Positions 1-12,942 of a DNA stretch of 64,000 nt are shown piece by piece; the first letter of the stretch is position 1, and the number at the start of each line of letters is the position of its first letter. The notes under the pieces are model-generated. The model was given only the letters and a program-made list of their open reading frames with translations. It did no database searches and was not told the DNA's origin. Source of the stretch: Ciona savignyi (taxonomy: Eukaryota; Chordata; Ascidiacea; Phlebobranchia; Cionidae); the NCBI GenBank assembly GCA_000149265.1, contig CH003145.1:11814-75813 (forward strand), given 5' to 3'. The position numbers were made by a program, and so were the translations under genes.

Positions 1-281
1 TATATCTAGCGCGCTTCTGTATGAAGAGTTAAAACATTTCGAATGTGATGGGTGCTAAACCAAATGCTGGGTATTCAGTGGTGTGCTTAGTCTATGCACT
101 GCACACACTATTTATTCTATGAAACTGCACACACTATTTGCGTGAAAACTAACTCTAAGCCTGAACCCCAACCCTAACGCTAATCTCTACCTGAACACCA
201 ATCCTAACCCAATCAGTCAACCATGGGGTTATTGTGCATTGGTATTGATATAATACCGGTATTAAATTTGCGGTAGCCTAC

Positions 282-480
282 CTCTAAATACTACAGGATC
301 GCTTGGATTGCATGGATCGCTTACTATACTGCGTAATTACAAAAGCCATGATATTAATGGTTAGGGTTGGGGTTAAAGTTAGTTCTGGGGTTGAGATTAG
401 TGTTAGGGACAGGGTGAGAATTACTTTCCATAGCAATCTAAGTGAATCAAGCGCTCCAAGCGATCCCGTAGTATTTAGAG
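282..480. mobile_element. MITE-like element, 199 bp, copy 1
   Basis: The ends are near-perfect inverted repeats of about 26 bp. The left end begins CTCTAAATACTACAGGATCG and the right end is its reverse complement with one clear mismatch. The core carries GGTTAGGGTT-like words and has no coding capacity. A second, longer copy in opposite orientation lies at 23543-23917 and shares both ends and subterminal sequence. I could not define a target-site duplication. It may belong to the Cimi miniature elements described from Ciona; that assignment is from memory and unverified. Confidence 0.75.
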
Positions 481-2268
481 ACACCCTTTAATTTGTGAAT
501 TTTCTGGTCTATTGATCAAGGAGATGCGGTTTTAAAATCATCTTTGCCGATATACAGTTTGAAAAGAAGAGAATCGGCCTAAAAAAAAGAGTTAAAAAAA
601 TTACCCATAATACATCAGGAGTTCCCATAAGCTACTGTATGACGTCACAAATATCGATCAGCTGTAGCCTCAGTTTGATGTACATTAAGTGCTTTTAGTT
701 TAGTTTTAGTTTATTTTTTTGCTCCTTCATTACAATAAAGAAGAATGCTTACCGTATATTCAAGTAAATTATACAGGATGTTAATTTACCGATGATATCC
801 TCGAAAACAATGTAAACCAATTTATAAGTTAAAGTGTAATTTTTGATTAATATTCTATCAGTAAGCCACAAACTTGGTTTATAAATTATATACGTCACGA
901 AGAAGACTACACCGAGGGGGAAAACTAAGGAAAAAGGAAAAACTGCACCCTAACAATGAATATTAGGCATTAGTAGAGTTAGTTTTAAACATGAGGTTAG
1001 ACTGTTAGAGTTAGGGTTAGTTCTGGAGTTAAGATTAGTGTTTAGGGTTAGGTTTTGGTAAGCAGTTTCCCTTCTTCCCTCCTTCCCGCTTTTCCCTTTG
1101 GCTATACAGGACGTGACGTCAAAATAATCGCTCTCATCGCTTGCCATCGTCGTAAGTGTGCATCGGCCTTTAGCGTTGCCCCTACACCGATGTATTTAGA
1201 GATCATGTATATTTCATGAACTATTTTTCATATTTTGAGCGAAAACGTTAACTATAAGCTTTTTAATAATAAATATAGCAAAGCCTCAAAAGAAAAATTT
1301 GCTTTCAATTGACATTTTTCAGTTGTTGTGGTTGTCTCACCCAAGGTAATAAAGTTACACATTTCATCTCTTATCTACTTTAAGCCGTATTGCATTCAAG
1401 TTAACATGGTGGATTGCTCAAATGACATAATTCTATTACCCGGTATAGTTATATTGGGCAAGGAAAAAATTATATATTGCGAGAGGCAGGTCATGCACAA
1501 TGGGATTTGTTTTTCCGCCAAATAAAGGTAAGAATGACATAAAATGTAATCATATAAACAAAAAATTGTATAGAAAGCCAGCAGGTCCTGACGTTCTTGT
1601 AATCTAACAAGCACCAATTTGATTATTTAATTACATGTGTGCCTCTTTTTATTAGCGATTTACAAAGACAATTTTATTACCGATATCTCTTGAGTAAGCA
1701 AAGTGGTCGGTCGAAGTGTGTTAATTGCTCTTACGTGAACAAATGGGCGTTTGGAGAGAGAGATCAATACCACTTCATTTTGAAATACACGTTCAGAATA
1801 TAATTTTGACAGACACTACTGATTCATTTGGGTAAGTGCATAAATGAAACGTATAGTGACAACATCACGCATGTACAAAGCAAAAGAGCAAAGGAAAGAA
1901 TTTATACGACGACGAAGGTGAGAAAGCGGATGTTCATCTGGTGTCCTCTGCTCTAAATAGGATATTTATATCTAATAAATTTTTACCATTTGCTGTATAA
2001 TATTTTTGACCCGGATGAGTTGCTTGAGGGTATCGAATATTTTTAATTTGGATTTTATATTTAGAGAGAGTTGTTACATTTTAAAAATTCTCATTGGCCT
2101 TTACGCTAGTGTAGCGCAAAACTACGGACTGCGGGAACTCTGTTATCTCCTCCTACGTATTTAACACTCTACATCAGCGGGGCAATTGGACCACGGGCAT
2201 GGGTTATTAGACGATAACGTATGCATAAATTCGTCAATCGATGTTATCCCTGCCGTTAAATTGAATTG

Positions 2269-2273
<5 letters not shown>

Positions 2274-2306
<33 letters not shown>
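2274..2306. repeat. AT dinucleotide microsatellite
   Basis: An uninterrupted alternating AT run of about 32 bases. It is a simple repeat and carries no further signal. Confidence 0.9.
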
Positions 2307-2308
<2 letters not shown>

Positions 2309-3305
2309 AATTTGAAGTTTTTACGTAAAGTCCAAGTCAGATGCTCAGATTTTCAAATAAAAAAGTTTAGGCTATATTGAGTGAAGTATCCTACTAGTAA
2401 TTAAAGGACCAAGGTAGACCTACCTATACCACGATACATGGTGTTCTCCATAAGTATCTGGTTTCAGTTTCACTGACGGATAATGAATAGCAATGTCGTA
2501 TTTAACAAATGACAGCTCCGCCCTTCTTACATGTCGCTTTAGGTCTGATGGGTTTGTATGGTAAACAGAAGTTTGAAAGAAAAGCCATGTTCAAAAATTG
2601 CACTTAAACAACTGAAACGAGACAGAAGATTTTAGGTTTGGTGAAAATAATTTCCAGTGGAAGATCGAAATTTGTTTTAAATATTTAAATTTTCTATAGA
2701 TGCGTAGCCTATTTAGAGGTGTTTTATACTTAATTGCAACATATTCCTCGTTTTAGAAATTGTTAGACTGGATGCGTTTAGATAAATCTTATGTTCAATA
2801 TTATTTACTAACTAACATAAAAACAATTAAGCTGGGCCTTGTCAACGATTTATATGACGTCAAGCAGCGAACAGGAATGGAGAATTTACCGAAAAAAACT
2901 CGAAATGGATTTATTTAACATTAGGTAAAATTGCTCTTGGTCTAATATTTAGATCTCAAAATTAAAAAAAAAACAACAACATGTATATATGTGTATTTAA
3001 CTGACATTTTACATAGCTTTGGCAAGATAAAATAATTATAAAAAATTCTCCGAGGCCTTATGAATCATATTTAGCAATCGACGAAACATAACACCAATTC
3101 AGACATGTTGTGTGACCTACGCGGGTGGAATAGTAGCTACTGGTGAATATAAAAACCCAAGAAGTGTAATGTTACACGTTACAGTACATCTGGAGTGAGT
3201 GTTTAAAAACAATTTCGGAATTGTATTTTCTTTCTCCGGGATTGTTACACAATCTTCTGATTATTGTGGGACAAGCTAGGTTATAGTTTAGAACAAGTAT
3301 CGACA

Positions 3306-5087
3306 ATGAATGAGGTGTATGCGGCAATAAGGTACTGCTTGTATATGATGCGAACCGTAAAATACTTTTATTTGGAACGTAAAAGCTTGTATATTTGCCA
3401 TTTAACGGTAAATTAGCTTTGTGTTCTGGCAATGAACATAAAAATTGCCCAGCGTGTATAGTTACAGGAAATTAATAGTCCGGGTCATGAATTATTATTA
3501 TCACGTTGCGAATTTTCCATATTTCGAAAAAGAACTAAACAGAATAGGATATAACTCTGAAAGGTAATACGATCTGCAGCCTTTTAACATATATATATTA
3601 TTCAAACGAGAAATCTCTCTTTAATTGTACATTATCATGATAATAATTGATTTTTTATTTTGAAGTTTTATACTTGGAAATAATATAATTTTTTACCACC
3701 TGTTGATATGTGATATATATGTTAAGCGGTTTTAGTAGGTATCGTTTGTAGTAGGGCTTCGGTATACAAAATGTTTATTTGGCAAGTGATGGCTCTGTTT
3801 TAAAATCTTTATTTACATTAGGTGGTACCAGGCGCGGTCGTTCCAGCAGATACCTCGAAATACTCGTACCGAGGGTTCGCCGAACAAACCCAAAACTTCA
3901 CGCACGAGGGGGACTCTAAGGCGACCACCGCCGACAAGAGCGGTTGTGACCCGGGAAGCAGAAGAAGAAGACAACGATTCTGCTACTCCATACAGGCTTC
4001 CCAAGCTACCGGATGTGCTTCCGCCTCCCCCCAAACCCAGGGAATACGTTTACAAGCAGCCACTTACTGCGTCGCATTTTCTCATTCACAAAGACCGCAA
4101 GTAAAATTTCATAATCGACTAATTGGCCCTGGTTTCTTACGTTGTGTTTATATCCAGGCATTCCACGCCTGTTCCAATGTCCACGAGTCCTGATTTGCGA
4201 ATAAAACCCAACAGCACGAAGTGTAGACCAATTACTCAAAATGCTCGGGCGAAATTAATTTTTCAGAGATGGCCACACCAAGGTATGTATTTAAGGCTAT
4301 TTCATTTCAATAAATTCGTATGCCGTTTGGTGGTCGTATATAGGTAAACGAGGACACTTTGTCGAGTAGGCCTATATTATAACACAAGAAAACCCTTCCA
4401 CTGAATGGAAAAACTTTAAAGTTGTTAGAGCACTTTTTATTATTATATCACCTCGACCCCTTTATCGGATTCTTAGCGATATTGTACGTGTTGGATATGA
4501 TTTAAACGTTGGCTAATGTGTATACTAGTGTATTATTCAACCCATTATTGAGTTAAATTTGTGGGACGGCGGCTAAAAACCTTGTCCAAAGTGATGTTCC
4601 GCCAAGAGACTTATAAAACACACTACATTACAGAGGGCCCAAAGCTGCACCGCCTTTTGCCCAAAATAAGTCAGCCAGAAGGAGTTATAGTCCTAACTGA
4701 CCATCAATCTGGAGAACCCAAGACACCACCGCAATCGGAAGAGGAATATAACTTACTACCAATGTAACATTACTATATTGATGAAGGTATATGTTAATAT
4801 AATAACCCGTTTCTTTTTTTCTAAATTACAACAGAATAACGGGTCAAGATACAATGAGATCGGTGACAATTGCTGCCGAAAACGTTTTCCATGACAGAGG
4901 GGCGCCCAAGTTTGAAAAGCACCTAGACTGGCAGCTTTCACCATACGTGAATAAGAATTTTGACAAACAGGGACTTGGACCAAATCAAGGTCCCTTTTCA
5001 AGGGAGATGCCTATAAAATGCATGCCCCCGAATAACTGGCTCCGAATGAAGATAAGGCACCGAACAATGGGAAAAATATTGTCTTAG
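3306..5087 (+). CDS. Unrecognised basic protein, 297 aa, 5 exons
   Basis: Five exons join with consistent phase: 3306-3331, 3822-4100, 4158-4282, 4553-4763 and 4835-5087. They total 894 nt and end at TAG. The first exon is only 26 nt (MNEVYAAI plus two bases) and is the least certain; it was chosen because its phase-2 donor restores the frame of exon 2. The protein is rich in Pro, Lys and Arg in the first third (PPPPKPREY around residue 80). It then has basic segments such as NARAKLIFQRWPHQ and VGRRLKTLSKVMFRQ. I see no membrane segment, signal peptide or known domain. An AATAAA lies at 5268-5273, about 180 bp after the stop. I do not recognise the family; a cytoplasmic or cytoskeletal orphan is possible but unproven. 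Confidence 0.6.
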
Positions 5088-6709
5088 AAGATAGGTTTAT
5101 CAAGAACGTCGAAGCATCATTGTCTACAGTCTACACACTCTACAGCATGGGACGGAACCCTCTGGCACGCGTTTCACTTAGAGATTTGTTTATTATTGCG
5201 TCATTTGACGCGCACGCAAAATCTGTACTATAAGCATGTGCAAATTCAAACTGTTTAGAATATATCCAATAAAATTAATAAAATAAATGTTTTGTTTTTC
5301 TTAAGTGTTTTCTTATAGTACATAACAACGGTTGGCACGCGAAGTAGCTTTTATTATGATAATATATATTAACCAGTACACATTGCGTTCAAAAGGTTGC
5401 CGACACCTGGTCTACAGCTACAAGACAGACCTAACCTTGTTCTACCCTGTAAACTCTAATGGGAATGTTTATCGCATGACGTACAACACAAACGAGTGGG
5501 TGGTTCCGATTTTTACATCTTTTGGACTATTTTTGGTCAGACTGACTTTTGTTAAGACGCGCGTTTTTAAGGTCAATCCGGTATAATGCATATCAAGCTA
5601 GACTTCGGTAAACTGGACTAAAAAGAGCGGCGTTTTTATTTTTGATCTCTTATTTTTTATATATTAACGTGATTATTTTTGTACAAATACATTTTCATAT
5701 ACGAGCGCCAAGGCATAATGGCATCACAGCGAGCTCACTTCCAAACTGAAATCACCTTAGACTCTACTACGCTGCGTAAGCAACAGCACGAACAGATGTA
5801 AGTAGGCCTATTACAGGTTAAATATATGCATTTAAAACCAACAGATATGTAGCAGCGCTCTAACTTTAGACGGGGTTTTACCAGGGTAAGAGAAGTGGAA
5901 CACACAGCGTGCAGCCAGGTAAAGCACGGTACACAGGGAAATAGCTTAGGTAGATATAGGGTAAACTCTCTAAATATTATGGAATTATACACAGTTTATA
6001 TGCGATTCGCAACAGGAAACACATTTTAGGTCACGAGGCTCGGAAGACGTTAAACAGAACTCGCGGGAAACCATTCAATTAAATTATCAAATCGGAATAT
6101 AACTTTTGGTTATGGTAGCTGACCTAGATATGTCAATAGGGGTGATGAGAAAATATGAAAAATAACCTTAATTCTGTGCACCACGTGCCCCTCTTTCACA
6201 AAATCGCACACCTACACAAAAAAAACAGATCTCACTAAATGTTATACATTTCTTTGTGTTTTTGAGTATTTTTTGTGATTTTATTTATATTTGTGTGTAT
6301 CTGATTATATGGTAATTATGCTGATATGTCGCAATTGAAAATGAATAAAACCAACATTACAACCCCTTCAGTTGACACTTGTCAGAACGAGGTCAACTCT
6401 CAATAACTTCCATTTTGATAAGTTGCAAAGTCTAGGTAAAGGTTAGAAAAAACACGTCAAGATGTGCGTCGGTGTTTGTAATTTCGTTTGTTTCGACATG
6501 GCTTGCTTATTTTAATGAATTTAACATTGGTGCTCAAAAGTACAACAATAAAATGAATAACATTATTATTATTATACGGTATCCTTTAACTACCAGTATG
6601 TTTTGTATCGTACTTTGCTAGCCAACTATTTCTTCTTTAAACAAAGATATTTAACCTATAACAAGTTTAATATTAATTGTAAAATTAAATAATTACAGAA
6701 TTATTCACA
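5088..6709. other. Intergenic region
   Basis: This covers the 3' flank of the upstream gene, including its AATAAA at 5268, and the promoter side of UQCRQ. I see no other gene. Short open frames on both strands lack splice context and resemble nothing I recognise. Confidence 0.5.
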
Positions 6710-7934
6710 ATGAGGCTTTCTTCAATTTATAAACATGGATTTGGTTCACTGGGAGTAACAGTAGACAAACAAATTGTCTACACGATGTCAGCGATGGAAC
6801 ATAACCCAATTAAAGGTGTTGTCAGCAAAGGATTCCCCAATGTCATTCGGCGAACAAAAGAAAGTTTTTTAGTTGTTGCAATTCGTAAGTATTTTGTACT
6901 ATACTTGTTAATGTTGCTAACCTATGCAGGAAAGTTTGTTTTCCCCACACTGACCTTTGAAACTTTAAATTTTGTGACCAGTTATCTAAACGTGCGTTAA
7001 TTTTTAATAAAAGTTAAAATAATCTTTTAAAAAACTTAACACATTAAAGAAAGTGTAACCACGTCATGCTAGCATGACCAAACCTAAAAAATTAGCCCAT
7101 AGAACTAATCTGATTAAGCACCCGCGATATAGTTTAAAATATCACCAGTCTAGGTCCAAAACTTTTATCCTATAATCCAGGGGCCGGCAACCTTTTCATA
7201 GTCGCGGGCCACAACTAAACTCAACATTATCTCGGCGGGCCGTAATAAATTTCTCAACTCCATATAAACTTTTCTACGTTTTGATAACATTTCAAGATTG
7301 CAAATTCAATTAGAAAAACATATGTTTACTAGTATTATCTATCGTACAGGACTTTAGTTAGTAAAGAACACGATGCAAGCACATGAAATAGCAAAAACGA
7401 TGTCTGTTGTGTCACAATGTTTCATGTCATAATATGTGTCATTACGTCATAATGTCATAATATTACAATTGGATTGCTTCTACTCTCACTAATGCGCATG
7501 CGAAAAAAACACACACTTCTCTTCAAGCATTTTTTTTGTCTGCACGCACACATTCTCAATAGACACGGTCAGTCGCATTTTTATTATTGACGCATAGATT
7601 GTTGAAATTTATTAAGATCTAAGATTGCAGATGACACAGTGGGCCGTATTCTATTATACTTCAGTAAGATGTCTTGGGCCGGATGATTTTGCTTGGCGGG
7701 CCGTAGGTTGCATAATCATATCTCAATGCCACCGTTATTGATATAGATACTTTCATTTTACAGTTTTAAACTATTCATTGGGTAATCCTTTAATCATAAC
7801 TGCAGGTGTGACACTTAACCAACTGTGCTTCTTTTTTAGCTGCATTGCTGTGCTACTTGTCATATGACTGGGGAACCAAACTACAAGCTAAACTTGACAG
7901 AAAAGATCCAAAGATGTACGAAAATGACGTTTGA
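6710..7934 (+). CDS. UQCRQ: Cytochrome bc1 complex subunit 8 (UQCRQ), 89 aa
   Basis: Two exons, 6710-6884 and 7840-7934, join in phase 1 to give 89 residues; vertebrate UQCRQ has 82. This small subunit of respiratory complex III spans the mitochondrial inner membrane once and sits close to cytochrome b. Recognition rests on the conserved block KGFPNVIRRTKESF (residues 40-53), which corresponds to KGIPNVLRR.RESF in mammals. It is followed by a hydrophobic span (about 54-66), then YDWGT and a terminal KDPKMYENDV matching the family ending AAYENDK. The start is the only ATG that preserves the N-terminal block. The intron holds a decayed transposon at 7178-7711. The gene is tail-to-tail with the DHHC gene, with 305 bp between stop codons. 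Confidence 0.93.
7178..7711. mobile_element. Decayed hAT-like non-autonomous element
   Basis: The left end is CAGGGGCCGGCAACCTTTT, the typical start of many animal hAT elements. Near the right end GGCGGGCCGTAGGTTGC is an imperfect inverted counterpart. Repeated GGGCCG/GCGGGCC words lie just inside both ends. ATAATC occurs directly outside both ends and may be what remains of the target duplication. There is no transposase frame. The element sits inside the UQCRQ intron. Confidence 0.6.
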
Positions 7935-8239
7935 AAGACCTTGTGATATTAAAAAAGATTTGTTTTCAATTAAACGTATTTATTAAAAGTTAGCATGTTC
8001 AATTTATTGTGAGGTTACAGTTTTAAAAAGTCTTATAAATATGTGAGCGAAACGTTCAAGTTAACAGGTTAATTTGGTTGTGTTTTTTAATTATTTGGCT
8101 TTTGTTAGGACAGCACTGGTAACAAAAAATACTGCTTACAAATACTAGATTACTTTTAAAATAATAGAATATATAAAACGCTTTGCATTAAAATAGCAAC
8201 ATCAGTAGAAATTTAAATTTCCATAAAAAAACAATCCCA

Positions 8240-11200
8240 CTAGACGACGTCAACCCTGCCATATTGTTCTATATCTGGAAGCCTTTCCATTGGGCTCTTA
8301 CAATGAAAAAATTCCTGTAAATTTTTAATCGGGCCTTGATCAAAAGGATTGCTAAAGCTGCCATTTCCATCTTTCAGATAATCGTATCGCCGAAAATTCA
8401 AACGTTCGTTCGTTGTGATATTAGTCAACGCTTGATAAGTCTGCAAATAAGACATTTATTTAGTCCCACTAGTTTGCTAATTCAATACTACAAAACTGAA
8501 GCAAACACACTTCCAACTCTTGCCATGCATAACTTACAGTGAAAAACACCAGTCCAGTGGCAACCAGGGTAAACAGCCCCATGATAAGACCTCCCAGTGT
8601 AAGAATCAGATCAAAACCGAAATGTTTATGCATGTACCACACAAAGTAATCCCCGGTAATCAATGTGAACCACATCCCAATCAGAAACACAAGGAAATAA
8701 TGTCTGAAAAGAAAATGAATAAAATACATAAAAAAATAATAATATCCATAAATCCAACAATTGCCATTTTAAAACTCTCTTCATTTATTAAGATTAAAAA
8801 TTATATATCCGAAATCACACCAGATAAAGCACACCAGATTCCTTTTCATTAAAATCAATAATTCCAAGTTTTAAATGGCCATCAGTTTTGAAAGTATCCT
8901 ACTAGGATATCTAATTTTCATTGTACCTGTTTCTATATCCAACTACATTGTAAATGTATGGACAATAGTGGTCAAAATGCTTTACACAACGGTTAGTGAT
9001 GCGACAATGCTTAGCACGCAAGGGACGCACTAATCTGCATGTGTGGCACAACCTACTTAAGGGATTCTGGCCTTGTTTCCATTCATCAAAAAAGGCAACC
9101 TGCAATAAATTAGTGGGGTTACTAGCAAACAATGTAGTTTTGACTTGTTTTTCTTGTACTACTCTGCAGTTTCTTACATTATCTCCTAAAGATCTTAAGA
9201 TGTTTTTTTTCTTTATTTATGTATTCTGGTAAGTATGCAAACAAAGACTAGGTGTCAGTACTGGGCCTCAATAAAATCCTTTGTTTTCACATAATGTTTA
9301 TCATGTTTTAAGGTTTCAAAAACTGATAAAAAGGGTACATTTAGCAAACTAACCTGGCGTAGTGCTTGATCATACTCATCAACATTCTTTGGTAAAAAGC
9401 CTGGGTCCATATTGTTAGCTTTTAGAAGTACATACCACATTATGCACCTGTTTGACATAAAAGTCAAATTGCAAGTTTATTAAACATGCTCCAAAAAAAG
9501 CATGCAGACTACTTACGTATTGAGCCCAAAAAGAAAGTGGACTATTCGAAAATCCATAGTGTAAGGAAGAACTTTAAATAAATAACTAGGGTAGCCATAC
9601 AGACAGGTTGCTACGATCATGAACATGAAGGCATTTTTTGTTTTTCCTGGAGGACCAAAGAAAATTGTTCTGAAACAAAGATGTTTTTTTTTTCAATTCA
9701 AGTTGGTGTTGTTTTGAAAACATAAAATATAACAAGAACTAAAACACTAACTTGAAATCAATTGAGGGAAGGTAACTGGTTCGACTGGATTTAAGTCCTT
9801 CTAAATACGAAACAATCTGGCTATATTTTCTTCCTTTTGCAAGTTTTAAAGGTGTGTTGCCATTATGGTCTTCTAAATCCATATCTACTCCATCCTAGAA
9901 AACAATGTCATTTATTGTACACCATGCAGACATATTTATTTTTTGATTTTAAGTGTTAGAAAACCAAAGGTCCAAAAACTCTGCTCATTGAAACCCATAG
10001 AAGAAGCAGAGCCATAAACACGAGCTTAGTAATCAATATGTGAGTTTGCAATACATTCCTTATTGTTACTTGTTTTAAAAAAAGTTTGTTTGGTTTTTCC
10101 CAATACATATGTGTTAAAAATGACTGAAAAAGAGTAAAACATGATTTAGCATATTCTATAAAGGTTACTGGGTCCAACAATAAATTGCTTAAGGAACAAC
10201 TGGCATGTGTCTTGCCCAAGCACATAAGACTAATGGTCATACATGCTTTGAACGAATTTGTGGTGACAAAATTAAAAAGATGTAAGCAAAAAAAGTAGGA
10301 CTATAATACTTGTTCACACAGAAGTTGCACTGTAAGCAGGTCACCACTGAGCGATGCGAGATGTAAAGGAGTTTGGCCGAAGTTGTCTTTTTGTTTCGGG
10401 TTAAAACCAGAATAGATTAACAGTCTTGTGAGTTCACACTTTCCTATATTTATAAGAGGAAATTAAAAATACTAAATTAAAGAATACATATGTAGAGGCA
10501 TTAAAGCAATGAACATTTTTCATAATATTATATAAATCTACAACAACACATAGTGCAATGCAATGATTAAACGGTGTTTTATTTCCCGTCATTTTTCTAA
10601 TTTTAAGGACACTAAAGGCATCTGTAGAATTTAGAAGTGTAAGACTGTTCAATTTAAATTATGTATATACCTTTAAATGAGGCCCACATGAGAGCATTGT
10701 CCCCTTCTTTATCCATAATTTGTAATCTGGCTCCTTTACCCATCAAAAATCCAGCCAGCATTGTTCGACCATATTGTGATGCAATAATAAGTGGTGTGCA
10801 CCCTTTGTTGTCCACACTGTCTATTGAAACCCCAGCCTAAGCAATTATAGAACAATTATATTTACCGGAACCGGTATACAGAATGGAATATGGTAATATA
10901 TACAGGTATATATATGTGTCTTCATACTGCGGCGTGGTATGGTTTTACCCAAGGAAAAAAATAATGGTTTAAAATATTTCAAGCACCGTTTTTATTTTAA
11001 ATGTTTAATGATGCAAGAAGTTAAGATAAATAATACTAAAATTGAAAACAAAATTCACTTACAACTTTCCTTACAATATAAAGTGCATAATCTTTAACAG
11101 ATTCGAAATATCGGTTGTTATAAGATAACTGGTGCGAAACATTCGCAAAACGGCAGTCATGCTTATATTCTTGGGCATCTCAGGAATTTTCCTGACCCAA

Positions 11201-12942
11201 TATACATAGAATTTGAAAATCCGAAGTGATCCCTTATATATAGTATATCGAAAACTACCTGTAGCAAAATGTCCACAGTAGATACATGGCCATTGACACA
11301 AGCCCAATGTATTGGCTGAGCACCAAGTTGGTTTTTGGCAATAATGTCAAGGGGAGCCTGTTACAAAAAAATATTTTATTACAACAAAATAATTATAATT
11401 ATATGTGTTTAATAGATATATATTTTTAAAATTAAGTAAAAATTTTAATAAAACAAGTTATTTGAATTATGTTAGTTACCTTAATTTGTGTGAAATACCG
11501 AACTACATGGTTGTGTCCTCCGAGAGCAGCCCAATGTATTGGGGTATGTCCATCCTTATCATACTGATTTAGCACCTCTATTCCCTCTTTGTCTATTATA
11601 TCTTGTACTGGTATCAGTAACCTAAAAATTTTAAAACAAATATAAGGTATACAATATTTTGTGTGTGTCCAAGTACTAAATTTGCTTTTACATGGTTATT
11701 TATACGATGCTCATGGCCCTTCTCCTATTTATTCCAATTTAATTAGTAAAATGGATAGTTTGGTTTGCAAAAAAATGCATTTTAACTATAATTATTCAAT
11801 AATTACATTGAACAGTGAAGCTAGTATTTATAACATATGAACACGACAGAACAAAAGGTCTGTAATAAAAAAATCCCTTTAAAAGTACCGGTACAGAGTT
11901 AAATAACATAACAATTATAATTTGCAAGATAGGATAGAATATAATATTCATGTTTATTCCCGTGAATAGAAAAACCAAGCGGGTTAATACACAGGCAATC
12001 GTCAGATCACCTCGCGTCCACCGTCGGGTTACCGGAGCAATTGCAGTTGTATATGATTCACATGTTCCTTTTATTTATTAGAACCCACTAATCTGCTGGG
12101 TTCAGGCAATGTCCGTAAAGGATAGGATATTCAGGTTTATCCCCGTGAATGGGAAAACCAAGGGGGTTATCACATGGGCAATCGTCAGATCACCTCACGC
12201 CCATCGTCGGGTTACCGGAGCTATTGCAGTGTGTTGTATGTGATAGACACGTTCCTTCAATTTGGTAGAACCCATTAATACGCTGGGTTCAGGCAATGTC
12301 CGTAAAGTGCCTTGCCCAAGGACACAACCGACTAGCTAGCGACCAGTTTCGCACCTGCAACCTTTCGATTGAAAGGCGACGCACTTAACCGCTAGACCAT
12401 CGGGCCGGACAAAAGTGCCTGCCCAAGGACACAACCGACTGGGCTGACGGTGTCACTATTTTTTAATATATATAAACTTGAGCCTATGGTACAGCAAACC
12501 AGGAAAGGCATGATTCAAACATTTCATGAAATGATATTTAGAGAATTTTACTCCTAGTAATTTTGAAAATATATAAATTTAAACCTGGTCTGTGACGAAT
12601 TACAAATGAAGAAACATCCTAATTTAGAGGTTTATCTGGAAGCATTTTCAACAAAAACAACTGGACCAATTTCCAGAAATATGAATGTGCTATACTTCGG
12701 GAAGTGATAAGTATTGTTTAATACGCATATACAACTAAACTTAAGACTATTTGTTGAACCATGATTCGTGTGCTAACTCACCCCAGTTTTGAAACATGGA
12801 AAATATCTTGCATCAATTTCATTTTCTCCTTCGTTTCCTCATCCATTTCTTCTGTGGGCTGCGTTTCATGTTTTTCTTCTTTTGATACATCCTCATTGGT
12901 GGACAATAAATTATAACCTTGAGAATTCGATACCAGTGCCAT
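8240..12942 (-). CDS. Ankyrin-repeat DHHC-type palmitoyltransferase (HIP14/ZDHHC17-like), 543 aa
   Basis: Eleven exons join in frame: 12782-12942, 11480-11621, 11259-11357, 10671-10836, 10310-10443, 9752-9894, 9517-9669, 9354-9447, 8927-9099, 8538-8703 and 8240-8440. The sum is 1632 nt. About six ankyrin repeats occupy residues 60-260 (for example DGHTPIHWAALGGH, FGQTPLHLASLSGD, NGNTPLKLA). Hydrophobic segments follow, then a cysteine-rich domain at 382-421 and further membrane segments. A TTxE motif (TTNE) lies at 486-489. The family S-acylates membrane proteins in the Golgi; human HIP14 has 632 residues. The signature reads DHYC, with catalytic Cys410 kept, but three of four ligands of the second zinc site are replaced (Thr399, Tyr409, Val416). 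Yeast Akr1 also has ankyrins plus DHYC. Intron 1 carries a nested SINE pair. It could equally be called ZDHHC13-like. Confidence 0.93.
11929..12450 (-). mobile_element. tRNA-derived SINE (outer copy, split by a second insertion)
   Basis: The left part, 11929-12120, ends in TCCGTAAAG. The right part resumes at about 12412 with AAAGTGCCTGCCCAAGGAC. Together they make one SINE copy interrupted by the complete copy at 12121-12411. On the minus strand the family begins with a tRNA-like head that includes A-box-like TGGTCTAGCGG. It has a conserved CTTGGGCAAGGCACTTTA body and ends in CCTAT-type pentamers. It may correspond to the Cics-1 composite SINE reported in Ciona; that name is from memory. Confidence 0.8.
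12121..12411 (-). mobile_element. tRNA-derived SINE (inner, complete copy)
   Basis: A full-length copy of about 290 bp. It runs from the GATAGGATATTC tail on the left to the tRNA-like head ending CGGGCCGGAC on the right. It interrupts an older copy. AAAG is present on both sides, as expected for a short target duplication. This is the best-preserved tRNA head in the window (TGGTCTAGCGGTTAAGTGCG on the minus strand). Confidence 0.85.

Larger units (their letters stand above)
1..3305. other. Repeat-bearing intergenic region
   Basis: No coding region can be supported here. The stretch holds a small inverted-repeat element at 282-480 and two patches rich in TTAGGG/CCCTAA-like words (about 150-215 and 965-1060) that resemble the core of that element. 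It also holds an AT dinucleotide run at about 2274-2306. The remainder is AT-rich sequence in which I see no splice-consistent exon. Confidence 0.6.

Noticed and set aside
965..1060. TTAGGG-like words considered as telomeric sequence
   Set aside because: They are irregular, short and match the core of the MITE family found elsewhere in the window.
12340..12411. tRNA-like sequence considered as a functional tRNA gene
   Set aside because: The B-box region is degenerate and the sequence is the head of a repeated SINE with the same flanks in several copies.
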